A stretch of DNA of 64,000 nucleotides from Desulfocurvus vexinensis DSM 17965 (GCF_000519125.1 NZ_JAEX01000007.1:62001-126000), one strand, 5' to 3'. Counted from the stretch's first letter, positions 38,069 through 49,170 are shown. A program made the numbers and translations. Notes: generated by a model not told the origin, from the letters alone.

Positions 38069-39709
38069 ATGAACGTCGGCCAATATACTTTCGAGGAATT
38101 CAAGGAAATCGCCCGCAAGTTCCACGGCTACCCGGCCCCGGGCCTGCTCATCGGCGGCTACATGGTCGAGGAGGCCAAGCGCCGCCTGCCCGAGGGCACG
38201 CTGTTCGAGGCGCTGGTGGAAAGCGGCAAATGCCTGCCCGACGCCGTACAGCTGCTGACCCTGTGCTCCACCGGCAACAACTGGATGAAGGTCGAGAACC
38301 TGGGCCGCTACGCCGTGTCGCTCTACGACAAGCACACCGGCCAGGGCTGGCGCGTGGCGGTGGACCCGGCCAAACTCGACGCCTGGCCGGAAATCAGGAA
38401 CTGGTTCATGAAGCTCAAGCCCAAGCGCGAGCAGGACACCGAGCGCCTCTTCGCCGAAATCGAGGCCGCCGGGCCGGACATCTGCTCCGTGGCCCCGGTG
38501 ACCGTGGCGCCCAAGTACCTGGGCCACGGGCACATGAGCGCCATCCTGGTCTGCCCCGTGTGCCGCGAGGCCTTCCCGGGGGCGGACGGCGCCATCTGCC
38601 GCGCCTGCCAGGGCGAGTCGCCCTACGCGGCCCAGGGCCGCCCCGAGGACGCGCCCGCCCCGGCGCGCGCCGCCGGGCCCGCGCTGGCCGCCGTGCCCGT
38701 GGAGCAGGCCGTGGGGGGCCGCGCCCTGCACGACATGACCCAGATCATCCCCGGCCAGACCAAGGACGCCGCCTTCCACGCCGGGCAGGAGCTTTCGGCG
38801 GGCGACGTGTGCCGCCTGCAACAGATGGGGCGCTTTCGCGTCTACGTCGAAGGCGAGCACCCCGGGGACGAATGGGTCCACGAAAACGAGGCCGTGGAGG
38901 CCTTCGCCAAGCGCATGGCCGGGCCGGGCGTGGCCTATTCGCTGCCCGCCAAGGAGGGCAAGGTCAACTTCCGCGCCGAGTTCACCGGCCTGCTGGACAT
39001 CGACCTGGACACCCTGACCCGCTTCAACATGGCCCCGGACGTGATGTGCGCCACGCGCAAAGCCGGGATGCTCGTGGAAGAGGGCAAGGAGCTGGCGGGC
39101 ACCCGGGCCATCCCGCTGTACATCTCGCGCGAGAGCTACAGCCGCGCCCTGGCCGCCCTGGGCCCGGGGCCGCTTTTGTCCGTCTTGCCGCTGCGCAAGG
39201 CGCGCGCGGGCGTGCTGGTCACGGGCACCGAGGTCTTCAAGGGGCTCATCGAGGACAAGTTCGTGCCCATCGTGACCAACAAGATCGAGGCCCTGGGCAG
39301 CGAGGTCATCGCCAGCCGCATCGCCCCCGACGACCGCGAGGCCATCGCCGGGCACGTGCGCGAACTGCTGGCCCTGGGCGCGGACCTCATCGTGACCACG
39401 GCGGGCATGAGCGTGGACCCCGACGATGTGACCCGCCCGGCCCTGGAGGACTGCGGGCTGGAGGACGCCCTCTACGGCATGCCGGTGCTGCCCGGCACCA
39501 TGACCCTGGTGGGGCACATCGGCCAGGCGCAGGTGCTGGGCGTCCCGGCCTGCGCGCTGTTCTTCAAGACCACGGGCTTCGACCTGCTGCTGCCGCGCCT
39601 TTTGGCGGGCAAGCGCCTGACGCGCGGCGATCTGGCCCGCCTGGGCGAGGGCGGCTTCTGCCTGCAATGCAGGAACTGCACCTTCCCCAAGTGCCCCTTC
39701 GGCAAGTAG
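38069..39709 (+). CDS. FmdE-domain protein fused to a molybdopterin-binding domain
   Basis: This 546-residue protein has three recognisable parts. Residues 1-140 match FmdE (formylmethanofuran dehydrogenase subunit E-like; [16 protein letters not shown], with His19, Cys55 and Cys66). A zinc ribbon follows, with Cys162, Cys165, Cys177 and Cys180. Residues ~370-500 form a MoCF/MoeA-like molybdopterin-binding domain ([48 protein letters not shown]). The tail has Cys531, Cys534, Cys537 and Cys542, a ferredoxin-like cysteine pattern. The combination suggests a role in molybdenum or tungsten cofactor handling, perhaps for formate dehydrogenases. No partner genes adjoin; the exact reaction is unknown. 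Confidence 0.85.
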   Translation: MNVGQYTFEEFKEIARKFHGYPAPGLLIGGYMVEEAKRRLPEGTLFEALVESGKCLPDAVQLLTLCSTGNNWMKVENLGRYAVSLYDKHTGQGWRVAVDPAKLDAWPEIRNWFMKLKPKREQDTERLFAEIEAAGPDICSVAPVTVAPKYLGHGHMSAILVCPVCREAFPGADGAICRACQGESPYAAQGRPEDAPAPARAAGPALAAVPVEQAVGGRALHDMTQIIPGQTKDAAFHAGQELSAGDVCRLQQMGRFRVYVEGEHPGDEWVHENEAVEAFAKRMAGPGVAYSLPAKEGKVNFRAEFTGLLDIDLDTLTRFNMAPDVMCATRKAGMLVEEGKELAGTRAIPLYISRESYSRALAALGPGPLLSVLPLRKARAGVLVTGTEVFKGLIEDKFVPIVTNKIEALGSEVIASRIAPDDREAIAGHVRELLALGADLIVTTAGMSVDPDDVTRPALEDCGLEDALYGMPVLPGTMTLVGHIGQAQVLGVPACALFFKTTGFDLLLPRLLAGKRLTRGDLARLGEGGFCLQCRNCTFPKCPFGK

Positions 39710-39840
39710 CCGGGCGGGGGCGGCGGAGCGCCCGCCGCCCTCATGCAGCGCCGATACAACACGCAGTAGCGCCCCGGGCCGCAGGCGCATAGCGCAGCCA
39801 GGCCCGGGACGCTGCGGCGCGCGCCAAATCCCTTCCGGAC

Positions 39841-39868
39841 TTGACGGACCATGCGTTCAAGTTATAAA
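39841..39868 (+). promoter_or_regulatory. Promoter of infA
   Basis: TTGACG (39841-39846) and TATAAA (39863-39868) with a 16-base spacer sit 68 bases before the infA start. Confidence 0.65.
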
Positions 39869-39935
39869 GACATGCACCCGCGTCCGGCCCTCACCGTCCG
39901 GAGCGGGTGTTTCGCACACCGCAATTGGAGGCCCC

Positions 39936-40154
39936 ATGCCGAAGGAAGACGCCATTGAAGTACAGGGCACCGTCGAGGAAGCCCTGCCCAACGCCACGTT
40001 CCGCGTGATGCTGGAAAACGGCCACGAGGTTCTGGCCCACATCTCGGGCAAGATGCGCAAGTTCCGCATCCGCGTGCTGCCCGGTGACAAGGTCACCGTG
40101 GAGCTCTCGCCCTACGACCTGACCCGCGGGCGCATCACCTACCGCCCCCGCTAG
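39936..40154 (+). CDS. infA: Translation initiation factor IF-1
   Basis: This 72-residue protein is an OB-fold factor that sits in the ribosomal A site during initiation. The sequence [20 protein letters not shown] continues with [49 protein letters not shown], written here in parts: the block [20 protein letters not shown] is the family hallmark. A GGAGG lies 7 bases before the ATG. It is a single gene with its own promoter and terminator, as is common outside ribosomal operons. Confidence 0.97.
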   Translation: MPKEDAIEVQGTVEEALPNATFRVMLENGHEVLAHISGKMRKFRIRVLPGDKVTVELSPYDLTRGRITYRPR

Positions 40155-40174
40155 CCATATATTTCCGCGGCGCG

Positions 40175-40210
40175 AAAGGGCGGCCCCCCATGCGGGGAGC
40201 CGCCCTTTTT
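40175..40210. terminator. Terminator after infA (also serves the OMP gene)
   Basis: AAAGGGCGGC pairs with GCCGCCCTTT, with a further small stem inside, and is followed by TTTTT at 40206-40210. The A-run before the stem gives a reverse terminator for the minus-strand outer-membrane protein gene. Confidence 0.85.
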
Positions 40211-40233
40211 GGCGTGGCGCGCGCCTGCGCGCC

Positions 40234-40929
40234 CTAGAACAGGTCGTAGCGCAGCCCGAAGAATATCTCGTGGCTGGCGAGGTCGCCCTTGAGGCTGCCC
40301 CGGTCCAGCCCGTCCACGCGGGTGTTGGACCATTTGGCCTTGCCCAGGTCCACGTAGCGGTACAGCACGTCGAGGGTCAGGCGTTGGGAGGCGTGGAACC
40401 CGCAGCCCGCGCCCAGGGCCCAGGCGAAGCGCGAATAGTCCTTGGTATCACCCTCGTAGTCCTGGGCGATGCCCCTGCTGCGCACATCGTTGGTGGTGCG
40501 GTGGAAGGCCATGCCCATCCCGCCCAGCACATAGGGCGTGAACTGGCTGTCGTTGTAGAAGTCGAAGTAGCCGTTGAGCAGCAGCGTGCTGGCCCGGGCC
40601 TTGAGGTCCACGTCGTGGAGGTTGTTGTTCGTCGGCTTCTTGTCGAAGTCCATCCGGGAGCGATGGGTGTATTCGATCTCCGCGCGCACGGGCATGTCCA
40701 GCCGGTAGCCCAGGGCCACGGCCCCGGCGAAGACCGTGTCGGTCTTGCGGCTGTCGTACTGGTTGCTCACGTCGCCGCCGATCTGGGAATGGGCGGTGAT
40801 GGAACTCAGGGCGCTCAGGGACGGCCCCAGGCGGAGCGCGCCGTAGACCGCCGACATGTCGGCCCGGGCCGGGCCCGCCAGGGGCAGCCCCAGGGCAAGG
40901 GCGCAGAGGATGAGCAGGGCTTTCTTCAC
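40234..40929 (-). CDS. Small outer-membrane beta-barrel protein
   Basis: This 231-residue protein starts at GTG 40929, directly after AGGAGG, and has a signal peptide (residues 1-23, ending in GPARA). The mature part shows alternating hydrophobic strands and aromatic ends (VFAGAVALGYRL, ARASTLLLNGYFDFYN, FTPYVLGGMGMAF, SHEIFFGLRYDLF) typical of OmpX/OmpA-like or opacity-family eight-stranded barrels, ending in phenylalanine as barrels do. It probably sits in the outer membrane; ligand and role are unknown. A TTGCGAAA palindrome lies just upstream. Confidence 0.85.
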   Translation of the reverse strand: MKKALLILCALALGLPLAGPARADMSAVYGALRLGPSLSALSSITAHSQIGGDVSNQYDSRKTDTVFAGAVALGYRLDMPVRAEIEYTHRSRMDFDKKPTNNNLHDVDLKARASTLLLNGYFDFYNDSQFTPYVLGGMGMAFHRTTNDVRSRGIAQDYEGDTKDYSRFAWALGAGCGFHASQRLTLDVLYRYVDLGKAKWSNTRVDGLDRGSLKGDLASHEIFFGLRYDLF

Positions 40930-40944
40930 GATGGCCTCCTGGTT

Positions 40945-40982
40945 TTTCGCAAGGCGTTGAGGATTGCGAAACGCTTTCGCAA
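40945..40982 (-). promoter_or_regulatory. Palindromic element upstream of the outer-membrane protein gene
   Basis: TTGCGAAA-CGC-TTTCGCAA (40964-40982) is a perfect 8 bp inverted repeat with a 3-base centre, and another TTTCGCAA lies at 40945-40952. On the coding strand this gives the palindrome followed by a further TTGCGAAA, ending about 15 bases before the GTG. It looks like a repressor operator or a hairpin in the 5' leader. Confidence 0.5.
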
Positions 40983-41203
40983 CCAGCGGGGCGCGGCGCG
41001 CCTGGACGCGCAGTCCAGCCGGGCGCCGGGGAAAGAGCCGGCATCCGCCGCTTTCGGGATGCGACCGAGCCCGCGCTCCGGCCAGGGCCGGGCGCGCCAC
41101 CGGGGCGCTTCTGTGCAGGGGATGGCCGGACCGTAGCCCAAAAAACGGCCCGGGGCAAGCGCTCCGGGCCGTCCTGGTCCATCGTGGGGGAAAAAGCCCC
41201 GCC

Positions 41204-42598
41204 TTACTCCGCCCCCGCCTGCGCAAGCCAGGCGCGCACGTCGTCGATCTGCCGGGCCACGGGCCCGGGGCCGATGCCGCCGCTGGCCTGGCGCCGGGCC
41301 ACCGCCGTCTCGTAGCGCAGGGCCTCGAAGGCGTCCTGGCCGATGAGCGGCGAGAAGCCCTGCAACTCCGCGAGGCTCATGTCCTCCAGGCGGAGACCCT
41401 TGGCCTCGGCGTAGCCCACGCAGGCGCCCGTGACGTGGTGCGCCTCGCGGAAGGGCAGGCCCTTGCCCACGAGGTAGTCCGCCAGCTCCGTGGCGTTCAG
41501 GAAGCCCTGGGACAGCGCCTCGCGCATGGGCCCGGGGTTGAAGCGCATGGCCGCCAGCATGTCGGCCATGATGGCCAGAGAGGCGCTCACCGTGCGGTCG
41601 GCGTCGAAGAACGGCTCCTTGTCCTCCTGCATGTCGCGGTTGTAGGTCAGGGGCAGGCCCTTGACCAGGGTCAGCAGCGCCGTCAGCGCGCCGTAGACCC
41701 GCCCGGTCTTGCCGCGCATGAGCTCGCACACGTCGGGGTTTTTCTTCTGGGGCATGATGGACGAGCCCGTGCTGTAGGCGTCGGGCAGGGTCACGAACCC
41801 GAAGCGCGGGTTGGCCCAGATGATCAGCTCCTCGCACAGCCGCGACAGGTGCGCCATGCACAGCGAGGCCGTGAACACCGCCTCGATGACGAAATCGCGG
41901 TCGCTCACGGCGTCCATGCTGTTGGCGAACACCCCGGCCATGCCCAGCTCGTCGGCCACGGCCCGGGGGTCCAGGGGGTAGGTCGTGCCCGCCAGGGCCG
42001 CCGCGCCCAGGGGGCACACGTCGGCCCGGCCCAGGCAGTCCCCGGCGCGGGCGTGGTCGCGCATGAACATCTGGGCGTAGGCCAGCAGATGCTGCGCCAG
42101 GGACACGGGCTGCGCGGGCTGGAAGTGCGTGCAGCCGGGCAGAAGCGTCTCGCGGTGCTCCTGGGCCCGCTCGGCCAGCACGGCCACCAGCCGCGCCGCC
42201 AGAGCGCGCCAGTGTGCCAGGCGCGCGCGGACGTGCAGGCGGAAGTCCAGGGCCACCTGGTCGTTGCGGCTGCGCCCGGTGTGCAGCTTGCCGCCCAGCG
42301 GGCCGATGAGCTCCGTCAGCCGCGCCTCGACGTTCATGTGCACGTCTTCGCGCTCGCGGCGCCAGACGAATTCCCCGCGCGCGATCTCGCCCAGCACCTG
42401 CTCCAGCCCGGCCACGATGGCCTCGGCCTCGTCGGCGGTGAGCACGCCCTGGCGGGCCAGCATCCGCGCGTGGGCCTGCGAGCCGCGCACGTCCACCTCG
42501 GCCAGCGCACGGTCGAAGCTCTGCGACTCGGTGTAGGCTTCCACGCTGGCGGCGGTGCCCTCGGCGAACCGCCCGCCCCACAGCTTGCCGTCGGCCAT
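41204..42598 (-). CDS. argH: Argininosuccinate lyase
   Basis: This 464-residue enzyme splits argininosuccinate into arginine and fumarate. The start is ATG 42598 ([22 protein letters not shown]); the upstream extension in the same frame lies over argG and is rejected. The fumarase-superfamily signature [16 protein letters not shown] is intact, and [18 protein letters not shown] marks the substrate site. It begins 2 bases downstream of argG and completes argF-argG-argH. Confidence 0.96.
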   Translation of the reverse strand: MADGKLWGGRFAEGTAASVEAYTESQSFDRALAEVDVRGSQAHARMLARQGVLTADEAEAIVAGLEQVLGEIARGEFVWRREREDVHMNVEARLTELIGPLGGKLHTGRSRNDQVALDFRLHVRARLAHWRALAARLVAVLAERAQEHRETLLPGCTHFQPAQPVSLAQHLLAYAQMFMRDHARAGDCLGRADVCPLGAAALAGTTYPLDPRAVADELGMAGVFANSMDAVSDRDFVIEAVFTASLCMAHLSRLCEELIIWANPRFGFVTLPDAYSTGSSIMPQKKNPDVCELMRGKTGRVYGALTALLTLVKGLPLTYNRDMQEDKEPFFDADRTVSASLAIMADMLAAMRFNPGPMREALSQGFLNATELADYLVGKGLPFREAHHVTGACVGYAEAKGLRLEDMSLAELQGFSPLIGQDAFEALRYETAVARRQASGGIGPGPVARQIDDVRAWLAQAGAE

Positions 42599-42600
42599 GG

Positions 42601-43800
<1,200 letters not shown>

Positions 43801-43819
43801 GGTCAACCCTCGTCTCGCC

Positions 43820-44725
43820 CTATTCGGCGGTGAAAATCCATTCCATGATCGCCTTCTGCATGTGCAGACGGTTCTCGGCCTGATCGAAAATGATGGAGCG
43901 CGGGCCGTCGAGGACCTCGGCGCTGACCTCTTCGCCCCGGTGGGCGGGCAGGCAGTGCATGACCCAGGCCTGCGGGTCGGCCACCGAGAGCAGCCCGGCG
44001 TCCACCTGATAGCCCGCAAAGGCCCGCTCGCGGCGCTTCTGCTCCTGCTCCTGACCCATGGAGGCCCACACGTCGGTGTTGATGTAGTGCGCGCCCTCGC
44101 AGGCCTCGCGCGGGTCGCGCAGCAGCGTCGCCCGCGCCCCGCGCGCCCGCGCCGCCGCCAGCACCGCCGGGTCGGGGTCGTAGCCCTCGGGGCAGGCCAG
44201 GCGCAGCTCGAAGCCGAACAGGGCCGCCGCGTTGAGGAACGAATGGGCCATGTTGTTGCCGTCGCCGACCCAGGCCACGCACAGCGACGCCAGGTCCGGC
44301 GTGCGCTCGTACATGGTCAGCATGTCGCTCATCACCTGACAGGGGTGGTAGAGGTCCGACAGGGCGTTGATGACCGGGATGCTCGCGTGGCGCGCCAGCT
44401 CCTCCAGCTTGTTCTGGCCGAAGGTGCGCACCACCAGCCCCCGGGCGTAGCGCGAGAGCACCCGCGCGGTGTCCGCCAGGGGTTCGCTGCGCCCGAGTTG
44501 CGATTCGGCGGGCGTCATCAGCAGCGAATCGCCGCCCAGCTGGCGCACCCCGACCTCGAAGCTGACCCGCGTGCGCGTGGAGGCCTTCTCGAAAATCAGG
44601 ATCACCGTCTCGCCGCGCAGGATGTCGCCCCGGTGGCGCGTGCGCTTCATCTCGTCGGCCCGGCGCACCAGCGCCCAGGCCGTGGTTGCGTCCAGGTCCA
44701 GGATGCTCAAAAAATGCTTGGGCAT
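43820..44725 (-). CDS. argF: Ornithine carbamoyltransferase
   Basis: This 301-residue enzyme makes citrulline from ornithine and carbamoyl phosphate. The carbamoyl-phosphate site is [11 protein letters not shown], the linker HPCQVMSD appears here as [12 protein letters not shown], and the ornithine loop is [11 protein letters not shown]. It is the first gene of the arginine operon, with GAGAGGAC before the ATG and a well spaced promoter upstream. Length is standard and no anomaly is seen. Confidence 0.96.
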   Translation of the reverse strand: MPKHFLSILDLDATTAWALVRRADEMKRTRHRGDILRGETVILIFEKASTRTRVSFEVGVRQLGGDSLLMTPAESQLGRSEPLADTARVLSRYARGLVVRTFGQNKLEELARHASIPVINALSDLYHPCQVMSDMLTMYERTPDLASLCVAWVGDGNNMAHSFLNAAALFGFELRLACPEGYDPDPAVLAAARARGARATLLRDPREACEGAHYINTDVWASMGQEQEQKRRERAFAGYQVDAGLLSVADPQAWVMHCLPAHRGEEVSAEVLDGPRSIIFDQAENRLHMQKAIMEWIFTAE

Positions 44726-44777
44726 GGGTCGTCCTCTCTCTTCGGTGCTTGCCTCTGCGGCAGCGAAGGAAACGATC

Positions 44778-44806
44778 AGTTAACCCCAGCCCCAACCGTT
44801 TGTAAA
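44778..44806 (-). promoter_or_regulatory. Promoter of the arginine operon
   Basis: On the minus strand TTTACA (44801-44806) and TTAACT (44778-44783) are separated by 17 bases and lie about 55 bases before argF. No clear arginine-repressor palindrome was recognised. Confidence 0.6.
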
Positions 44807-45093
44807 CCCCTGCGCCGGGGCCGGGGCCGGGGCGCCGGAGCCGGCGGGTTCACCAGGCTCCTTCCGCCGGAACCAGCGCCCGGCCATCCCGGCACTCGCA
44901 CGACAGTCCGCGCGCATCCGCTCCTCGCGCGCCGTGGCGGGCCGGGCGGCCCGTCGCCATCCGGCCTGTCGCGGCACGGAGCGCCAGAAAAGAAGCTCCC
45001 TGGCAGGCGCGACCCAAACCACCCTGCCCGGAACCCCTTGGCAGGCGCACCCCGGGGCCCCTGTCCCGCGTCAGTTCCCGCCCCGAAGGAAAA

Positions 45094-45113
45094 ATCCTCG
45101 GAAAAACGAGGAT
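45094..45113 (-). terminator. Second terminator of the ybeY operon
   Basis: On the minus strand ATCCTCG pairs with CGAGGAT around a T-rich loop and is followed by TTTTT, an intrinsic terminator. Confidence 0.7.
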
Positions 45114-45128
45114 AAAGATGCGACGGAA

Positions 45129-45169
45129 AGGGGCAGGGCCTTTTCTTCTCAAGAAAAGGCCCTGCCCCC
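45129..45169 (-). terminator. Main terminator of the ybeY operon
   Basis: A perfect 19 bp stem (AGGGGCAGGGCCTTTTCTT with its complement) and a 3-base loop lie 46 bases after the ybeY stop. With the hairpin below it, this gives a double terminator. Confidence 0.8.
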
Positions 45170-45214
45170 TGCCCCCGCCAGCAACGCGCCCCGCCTCCGG
45201 CGGCTTGCGCGCCC

Positions 45215-45646
45215 TCAGCGCGCCGGGGCCAAGGCCTGCACGGCCTGCTGGGTCAGGGCGTCCATTTCCGGGCCGTGGTCGTGGCCCGCGAGGTGCAGGA
45301 AGGCGTGGGCCAGCAGGCGCACCAGGTGGGCGTCCACGGGCTGGCCGTAGAGGTCGGCTTCGCGCAGCAGCGTGTCCACCGACAGGGCCACCTGGCCCAG
45401 GGAGCCGCGGGGGCAGGCGCCGGGAGCGGCCCCGGCCTCGGGGAAGGACAGGACGTTGGTCGGCCCCGGGCGGCCCATGAACTCGCGGTGCAGCCCGGCC
45501 ATGCGCCGGTCGTCCACCAGCAGCAGTTCCACATCGGCCCCGGGCAGACCCAGGGCCGCCAGCACGCGCGCGGCCAGGGCGGCGGCCTCGCGGCGCGGCA
45601 CAGCCCCGGGGGCCAGCCCCGGGCCGGCGAGCACCGTCACGCTCAT
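45215..45646 (-). CDS. ybeY: Endoribonuclease YbeY
   Basis: This 143-residue metal-dependent RNase matures 16S rRNA ends and takes part in ribosome quality control. The zinc motif HxxxHxxGxDH is complete (HAFLHLAGHDH, near residues 116-126), and LLVDDRRMAGLHREFMG plus TNVLSFP mark the family. The ATG overlaps the pgpH stop by 4 bases. The frame is open far upstream but those residues overlap pgpH. It ends the phoH-pgpH-ybeY operon, a common order in bacteria. Confidence 0.94.
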   Translation of the reverse strand: MSVTVLAGPGLAPGAVPRREAAALAARVLAALGLPGADVELLLVDDRRMAGLHREFMGRPGPTNVLSFPEAGAAPGACPRGSLGQVALSVDTLLREADLYGQPVDAHLVRLLAHAFLHLAGHDHGPEMDALTQQAVQALAPAR

Positions 45647-48069
45647 TTGGCCCCCCGGCGCTTGGTGAACTTGAGCACGGTGCCTGCGTCGCGGGCATCG
45701 GCGGGGCAGCTCTGGCCCGTGGGGTCCTGCTCGGGCTTGTGGCCGCTGCGCGGCTCGGGGCAGGCCTCGGGCGGCGGCGCGTCCACGAAGGCGGACTCGG
45801 GCCGGTATTCCGTGCGCGCCCGGGCGTCCTCGCGCAACTGCGGGTTGTCCCCGCCCGGGTACTCGATGCGCTGGTGGAAGATGCCCGTGAGGATGCGCAA
45901 GAAGACTTCCGAAAGCTCGTGCAGATCCTTGAGCGTCAGGGCCGATTCGTCGAGCTGGCCGTCGGAGAAGATCTTCTTGATGAGCTTCTCGATGTGGCCC
46001 TTGATGCGGCTGGGCGTGGGCTCCACCAGGGTCCGGCTGGAGGCCTCGATGGCATCGGCCAGAAGCAGCAGCCCGGCCTCCTTGGTTTGCGGCTTGGGGC
46101 CCGGGTAGCGGAACTCGTCCTCCCGGGGCGGGGCCTCGCCGCGCGCCTCGGCCTGCTCGCAGGCCTTGTGGTAGAAGAAGGAGATGAGCATGGTGCCGTG
46201 GTGCTGGCGGATGAGATCCTCGATCTCCGCGCCGAGCTTGTGCGTGCGCGCCAGCTCCACGCCCTGCTTGACGTGGCTGGTGAGAATCAGCGCGCTCATG
46301 GACGGGGCCAGCTTGTCGTGGCGGTTCTCGCCGCCCATCTGGTTCTCCACGAAATACTGGGGCTTGGTGACCTTGCCCACGTCGTGGTACAGCGCCGCCA
46401 CCCGCGCCAGCAGCGGGTTGGCCCCGATGGCCCGCGCCCCGGCCTCGACCATGTTCGACAGCACCAGCGAGTGGTGATACGAGCCCGGCGCGCTGACCAT
46501 CAGCTCCTGGAGCAGCGGCTGCTCCAGGCTCATGAGCTCCATGAGCCGGAAGCGCGAGACGTAGCCCAGCAGGTATTCGGCCATGGGCGACAGGGCCAGC
46601 AGCAGCACCAGGGACACGAAGCCCCCGGCCAGCACGTAGGCCCCGCCCGCCAGGGCGTGCGCCAGGCCCTGGTAGTCCAGAAAATTGGCGCCCACCCAGG
46701 CCAGGGACAGGCCCGCCAGCAGCGGCAGCACCGAGGCCAGCAGCTCCTTGCGGCTTTCGGCCTGCTTGATGACGAAGGCGTAGAGCAGTCCGGTGGCGAA
46801 GAAGAAGGAGAACAGCGTCAGCCCGCCGCCCAGGATCTGCGCGCAGAAGAACGCCAGCAGCAGGGTCACGAAGAAGCAGGTCACCAGCGGGAAGAACATG
46901 GCCGCCACGCCCGAGGCCCCGGCCAGGGGCAGGCTGTAGGGGATGATCTCCTTGGTCAGCACCGGCGAGCCCAGGGTCAGCGGCCCGCCGATGAGCGCCA
47001 GGAACTTCGCCCCCGCGCAGAAGACCACCGCCAGCACGGACAACAGCACGTAGTCGCGCCCCTGCAGGGCCGGGCACAGCCCCGCCCGGCGGCACAAAAG
47101 CAGCCCCAGGCCCATGAGCGCCGCCAGGGCGAAGATGCCCGCGGCGGGCAGCACGGTGACGCCGCGCGGCGACTCGGCGGCCATGGCCTGGAGCTTGATC
47201 TGCTGCTCCAGGGTCACGGCCTCGCCGTGGCGCACCAGGATCTCGCCCTGGCGGACGTGAAAATACACGGGCTGCACGGCGGCCATGGCCCGGTCGGCCC
47301 GGGCGCGGGTCTCCTCGCGGTCCAGGGTCAGGCTCGGCTCCAGCAGCGGGGCCAGCAGCGTCCACACGGCCTTGCGCACGGTCAGCGGCTTCTTCAGCTC
47401 GTCCTTGAGGAAGGCCGCCAGGGCCGCGCGCAGCCGGGTGATGTCCATGGTCGCCTCGGGGTCCGCGACCATGGTCTCCTCCCCGGCGGCCATGTCGCGC
47501 AGGATGATCCCGTGCTCGTGGCGTGACAGCTCGCTGGCGTCCTCCACCACGCCCCGGGCCAGGGCCTCGCCGACCCACGGCAGCACCCGGGCCAGCACCA
47601 GGTTCTGGAAGTCCTCGCGCTGCCACAGGGCCAGGGTGGCCTTGCCGATCTCGGCGTTGAGGTCCTCGGCGATCTGCCAGCGCACGTCCTCCATGGCCTC
47701 GGGGGTCGCCGCGTCCAGGGTGCCGAACACGTCGTGTACGGCGGCGTCAATGGAGCGCAGGGCGTCGCGGGACAGGTCGAACACCGGGGGCTGGGCCTCG
47801 GCGGCACGGCGGCGCTTGGCCAGGGTGGCCGCCATGTCCTCGATGAGGAAATCGCGCCGGGCGATCACGTCGGTGTCGGCGATGTCCCCGGCGGTGTAGG
47901 CCGGGGGGCCCGACTCCATGCGCACTCCGGCCAGGGCCGACAACCCCAGCAGGACGAGCAGGAACAGCGCCACCCCCAGGGTCCGCGTGTCCCTGGCCCG
48001 GGCGCGTTCGTCCCGGGCGGTGCGCTGGGCGCTAGGCTTTTTTCGGGTCGGCTTCTTCGAAACGTTCAT
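45643..48069 (-). CDS. pgpH: 7TM-HD phosphohydrolase PgpH (c-di-AMP phosphodiesterase)
   Basis: This 808-residue membrane protein has an N-terminal membrane segment (about 32-52), a large extracytoplasmic 7TMR-HDED domain (about 55-310), seven membrane helices (about 320-500) and a cytoplasmic HD domain (about 515-720). Metal ligands are in SYHHSLVLSNM, LYHDVGK, GGENRHDKL and IRQHHGT. PgpH enzymes cut c-di-AMP to pApA. With CdaA and CdaR at 23 kb, this gives a full synthesis and breakdown pair. The start overlaps phoH by 38 bases and the stop overlaps ybeY. Confidence 0.93.
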   Translation of the reverse strand: MNVSKKPTRKKPSAQRTARDERARARDTRTLGVALFLLVLLGLSALAGVRMESGPPAYTAGDIADTDVIARRDFLIEDMAATLAKRRRAAEAQPPVFDLSRDALRSIDAAVHDVFGTLDAATPEAMEDVRWQIAEDLNAEIGKATLALWQREDFQNLVLARVLPWVGEALARGVVEDASELSRHEHGIILRDMAAGEETMVADPEATMDITRLRAALAAFLKDELKKPLTVRKAVWTLLAPLLEPSLTLDREETRARADRAMAAVQPVYFHVRQGEILVRHGEAVTLEQQIKLQAMAAESPRGVTVLPAAGIFALAALMGLGLLLCRRAGLCPALQGRDYVLLSVLAVVFCAGAKFLALIGGPLTLGSPVLTKEIIPYSLPLAGASGVAAMFFPLVTCFFVTLLLAFFCAQILGGGLTLFSFFFATGLLYAFVIKQAESRKELLASVLPLLAGLSLAWVGANFLDYQGLAHALAGGAYVLAGGFVSLVLLLALSPMAEYLLGYVSRFRLMELMSLEQPLLQELMVSAPGSYHHSLVLSNMVEAGARAIGANPLLARVAALYHDVGKVTKPQYFVENQMGGENRHDKLAPSMSALILTSHVKQGVELARTHKLGAEIEDLIRQHHGTMLISFFYHKACEQAEARGEAPPREDEFRYPGPKPQTKEAGLLLLADAIEASSRTLVEPTPSRIKGHIEKLIKKIFSDGQLDESALTLKDLHELSEVFLRILTGIFHQRIEYPGGDNPQLREDARARTEYRPESAFVDAPPPEACPEPRSGHKPEQDPTGQSCPADARDAGTVLKFTKRRGAK

Positions 48070-49015
48070 AGGCCTGGACTATCCTTCCCACCAGGGGATG
48101 GCGAATGACATCTTTCTCGCCGAAGGTGATGAAGGCGATGCCCTCAACCCCGGCCAGGGCCTTGGCGGCCTGGACCAGACCCGACGCGGACTTGCCGGGC
48201 AGGTCGATCTGGGTCACGTCGCCGGTGACCACGGCGCGCGAGCCGAAGCCCAGGCGCGTGAGGAACATTTTCATCTGCTCGGGGGTGGTGTTCTGGGCCT
48301 CGTCGAGGATGATGAAGGCGTCGTTAAGCGTGCGCCCGCGCATGAAGGCCAGGGGCGCGATCTCGATGACCCCGGTCTCCAGCATCTCCTGGACCTTGGC
48401 GAAGTCCAGCATGTCGTGCAGGGCGTCGTAGAGCGGGCGCAGGTAGGGGTTGACCTTCTCCACCATGTCGCCGGGCAGAAAGCCGAGCTTCTCCCCGGCC
48501 TCCACCGCCGGGCGGGTGAGCACGATGCGCTTGACCTCGCGCCCCAGCAGGCACGACACGGCCAGGGCCACGGCGAGGTAGGTCTTGCCCGTGCCTGCCG
48601 GGCCGATGCCGAAGGTCAGGTCGTTCTCGCGAATGGCCTGCATGTAGTCGCGCTGGCCCAGGGTCTTGGGGCTCACGCGGCGCTTGGGCGAGGCCGCGAA
48701 GACCTCGGAGCTGAAGACCTCGCCGAGCTGCGCCGAGGGCTCGCGCTCGAGCACGCCCAGGGCCAGGTCCACATCGCGCGGAAACACGGGCCGCCCGGCC
48801 TTGACCTGGGCGTAGAGCTGCACCAGCAGGTTGGCGGCGCGGTTCACGCCGTCTTCGGTGCCGTGCAGATGCACGCGGTTGCCCCGCGAGGACACGCCCA
48901 CGCCGCAGCCCCTGGCCACGGCGGCCAGGTTCGCCTCCTGGGCGCCGAACAGCTCGCGCGCCAGATCGCAGTCCTCGAATTCCAGGGACCGTTCGTGGCA
49001 GGATGCCTTGGCCAT
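48032..49015 (-). CDS. phoH: PhoH-family ATPase/RNA helicase-like protein
   Basis: This 327-residue cytoplasmic ATPase belongs to the PhoH/YbeZ family that works with YbeY in rRNA and translation quality control. It has Walker [11 protein letters not shown], the acidic box [14 protein letters not shown] and [16 protein letters not shown]. The start ATG 49015 is preferred; an in-frame ATG at 49078 would give 348 residues and include one of three ARKG-coding repeats described separately. The gene overlaps pgpH and lies downstream of rqcH. Confidence 0.93.
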   Translation of the reverse strand: MAKASCHERSLEFEDCDLARELFGAQEANLAAVARGCGVGVSSRGNRVHLHGTEDGVNRAANLLVQLYAQVKAGRPVFPRDVDLALGVLEREPSAQLGEVFSSEVFAASPKRRVSPKTLGQRDYMQAIRENDLTFGIGPAGTGKTYLAVALAVSCLLGREVKRIVLTRPAVEAGEKLGFLPGDMVEKVNPYLRPLYDALHDMLDFAKVQEMLETGVIEIAPLAFMRGRTLNDAFIILDEAQNTTPEQMKMFLTRLGFGSRAVVTGDVTQIDLPGKSASGLVQAAKALAGVEGIAFITFGEKDVIRHPLVGRIVQAYERFEEADPKKA

Positions 49016-49170
49016 GCAACCCCCGGTTTGGCCCTTGCGGGCCCCTTGTGCATACGCCTTGTGCCGGGCGGCGTCCATGGGGCCGCAACCCGCGCCGGGC
49101 GTATGGATTGTCGTTTTGCCCTTGCGGGCCGGGCCTTGCCTGGAGCCGCCCTTGCGGGCCAGGGGCGGGC
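49016..49170. repeat. Three copies of a 13 bp mini-hairpin repeat before phoH
   Basis: GCCCTTGCGGGCC occurs at 49031-49043, 49118-49130 and 49148-49160. Each can fold as GCCC-TTGC-GGGC. The spacings are multiples of three (87 and 30 bases), and in the frame that leads into phoH each copy reads Ala-Arg-Lys-Gly. It lies between the rqcH stop and the phoH start. Confidence 0.7.

Larger units (their letters stand above)
44807..45214. other. Intergenic region between ybeY and argF
   Basis: About 400 bases hold two hairpins that end the ybeY operon (45094-45113 and 45129-45169). The remainder, GC-rich and locally CGG-repeated, shows no gene. Confidence 0.5.

Noticed and set aside
35072-39709. A 1545-codon frame that would fuse sequence antisense to glgP to the FmdE protein
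   Set aside because: The first ~1000 codons run antisense to glgP and have shadow composition. The FmdE protein starts at the ATG at 38069 behind GAGG.
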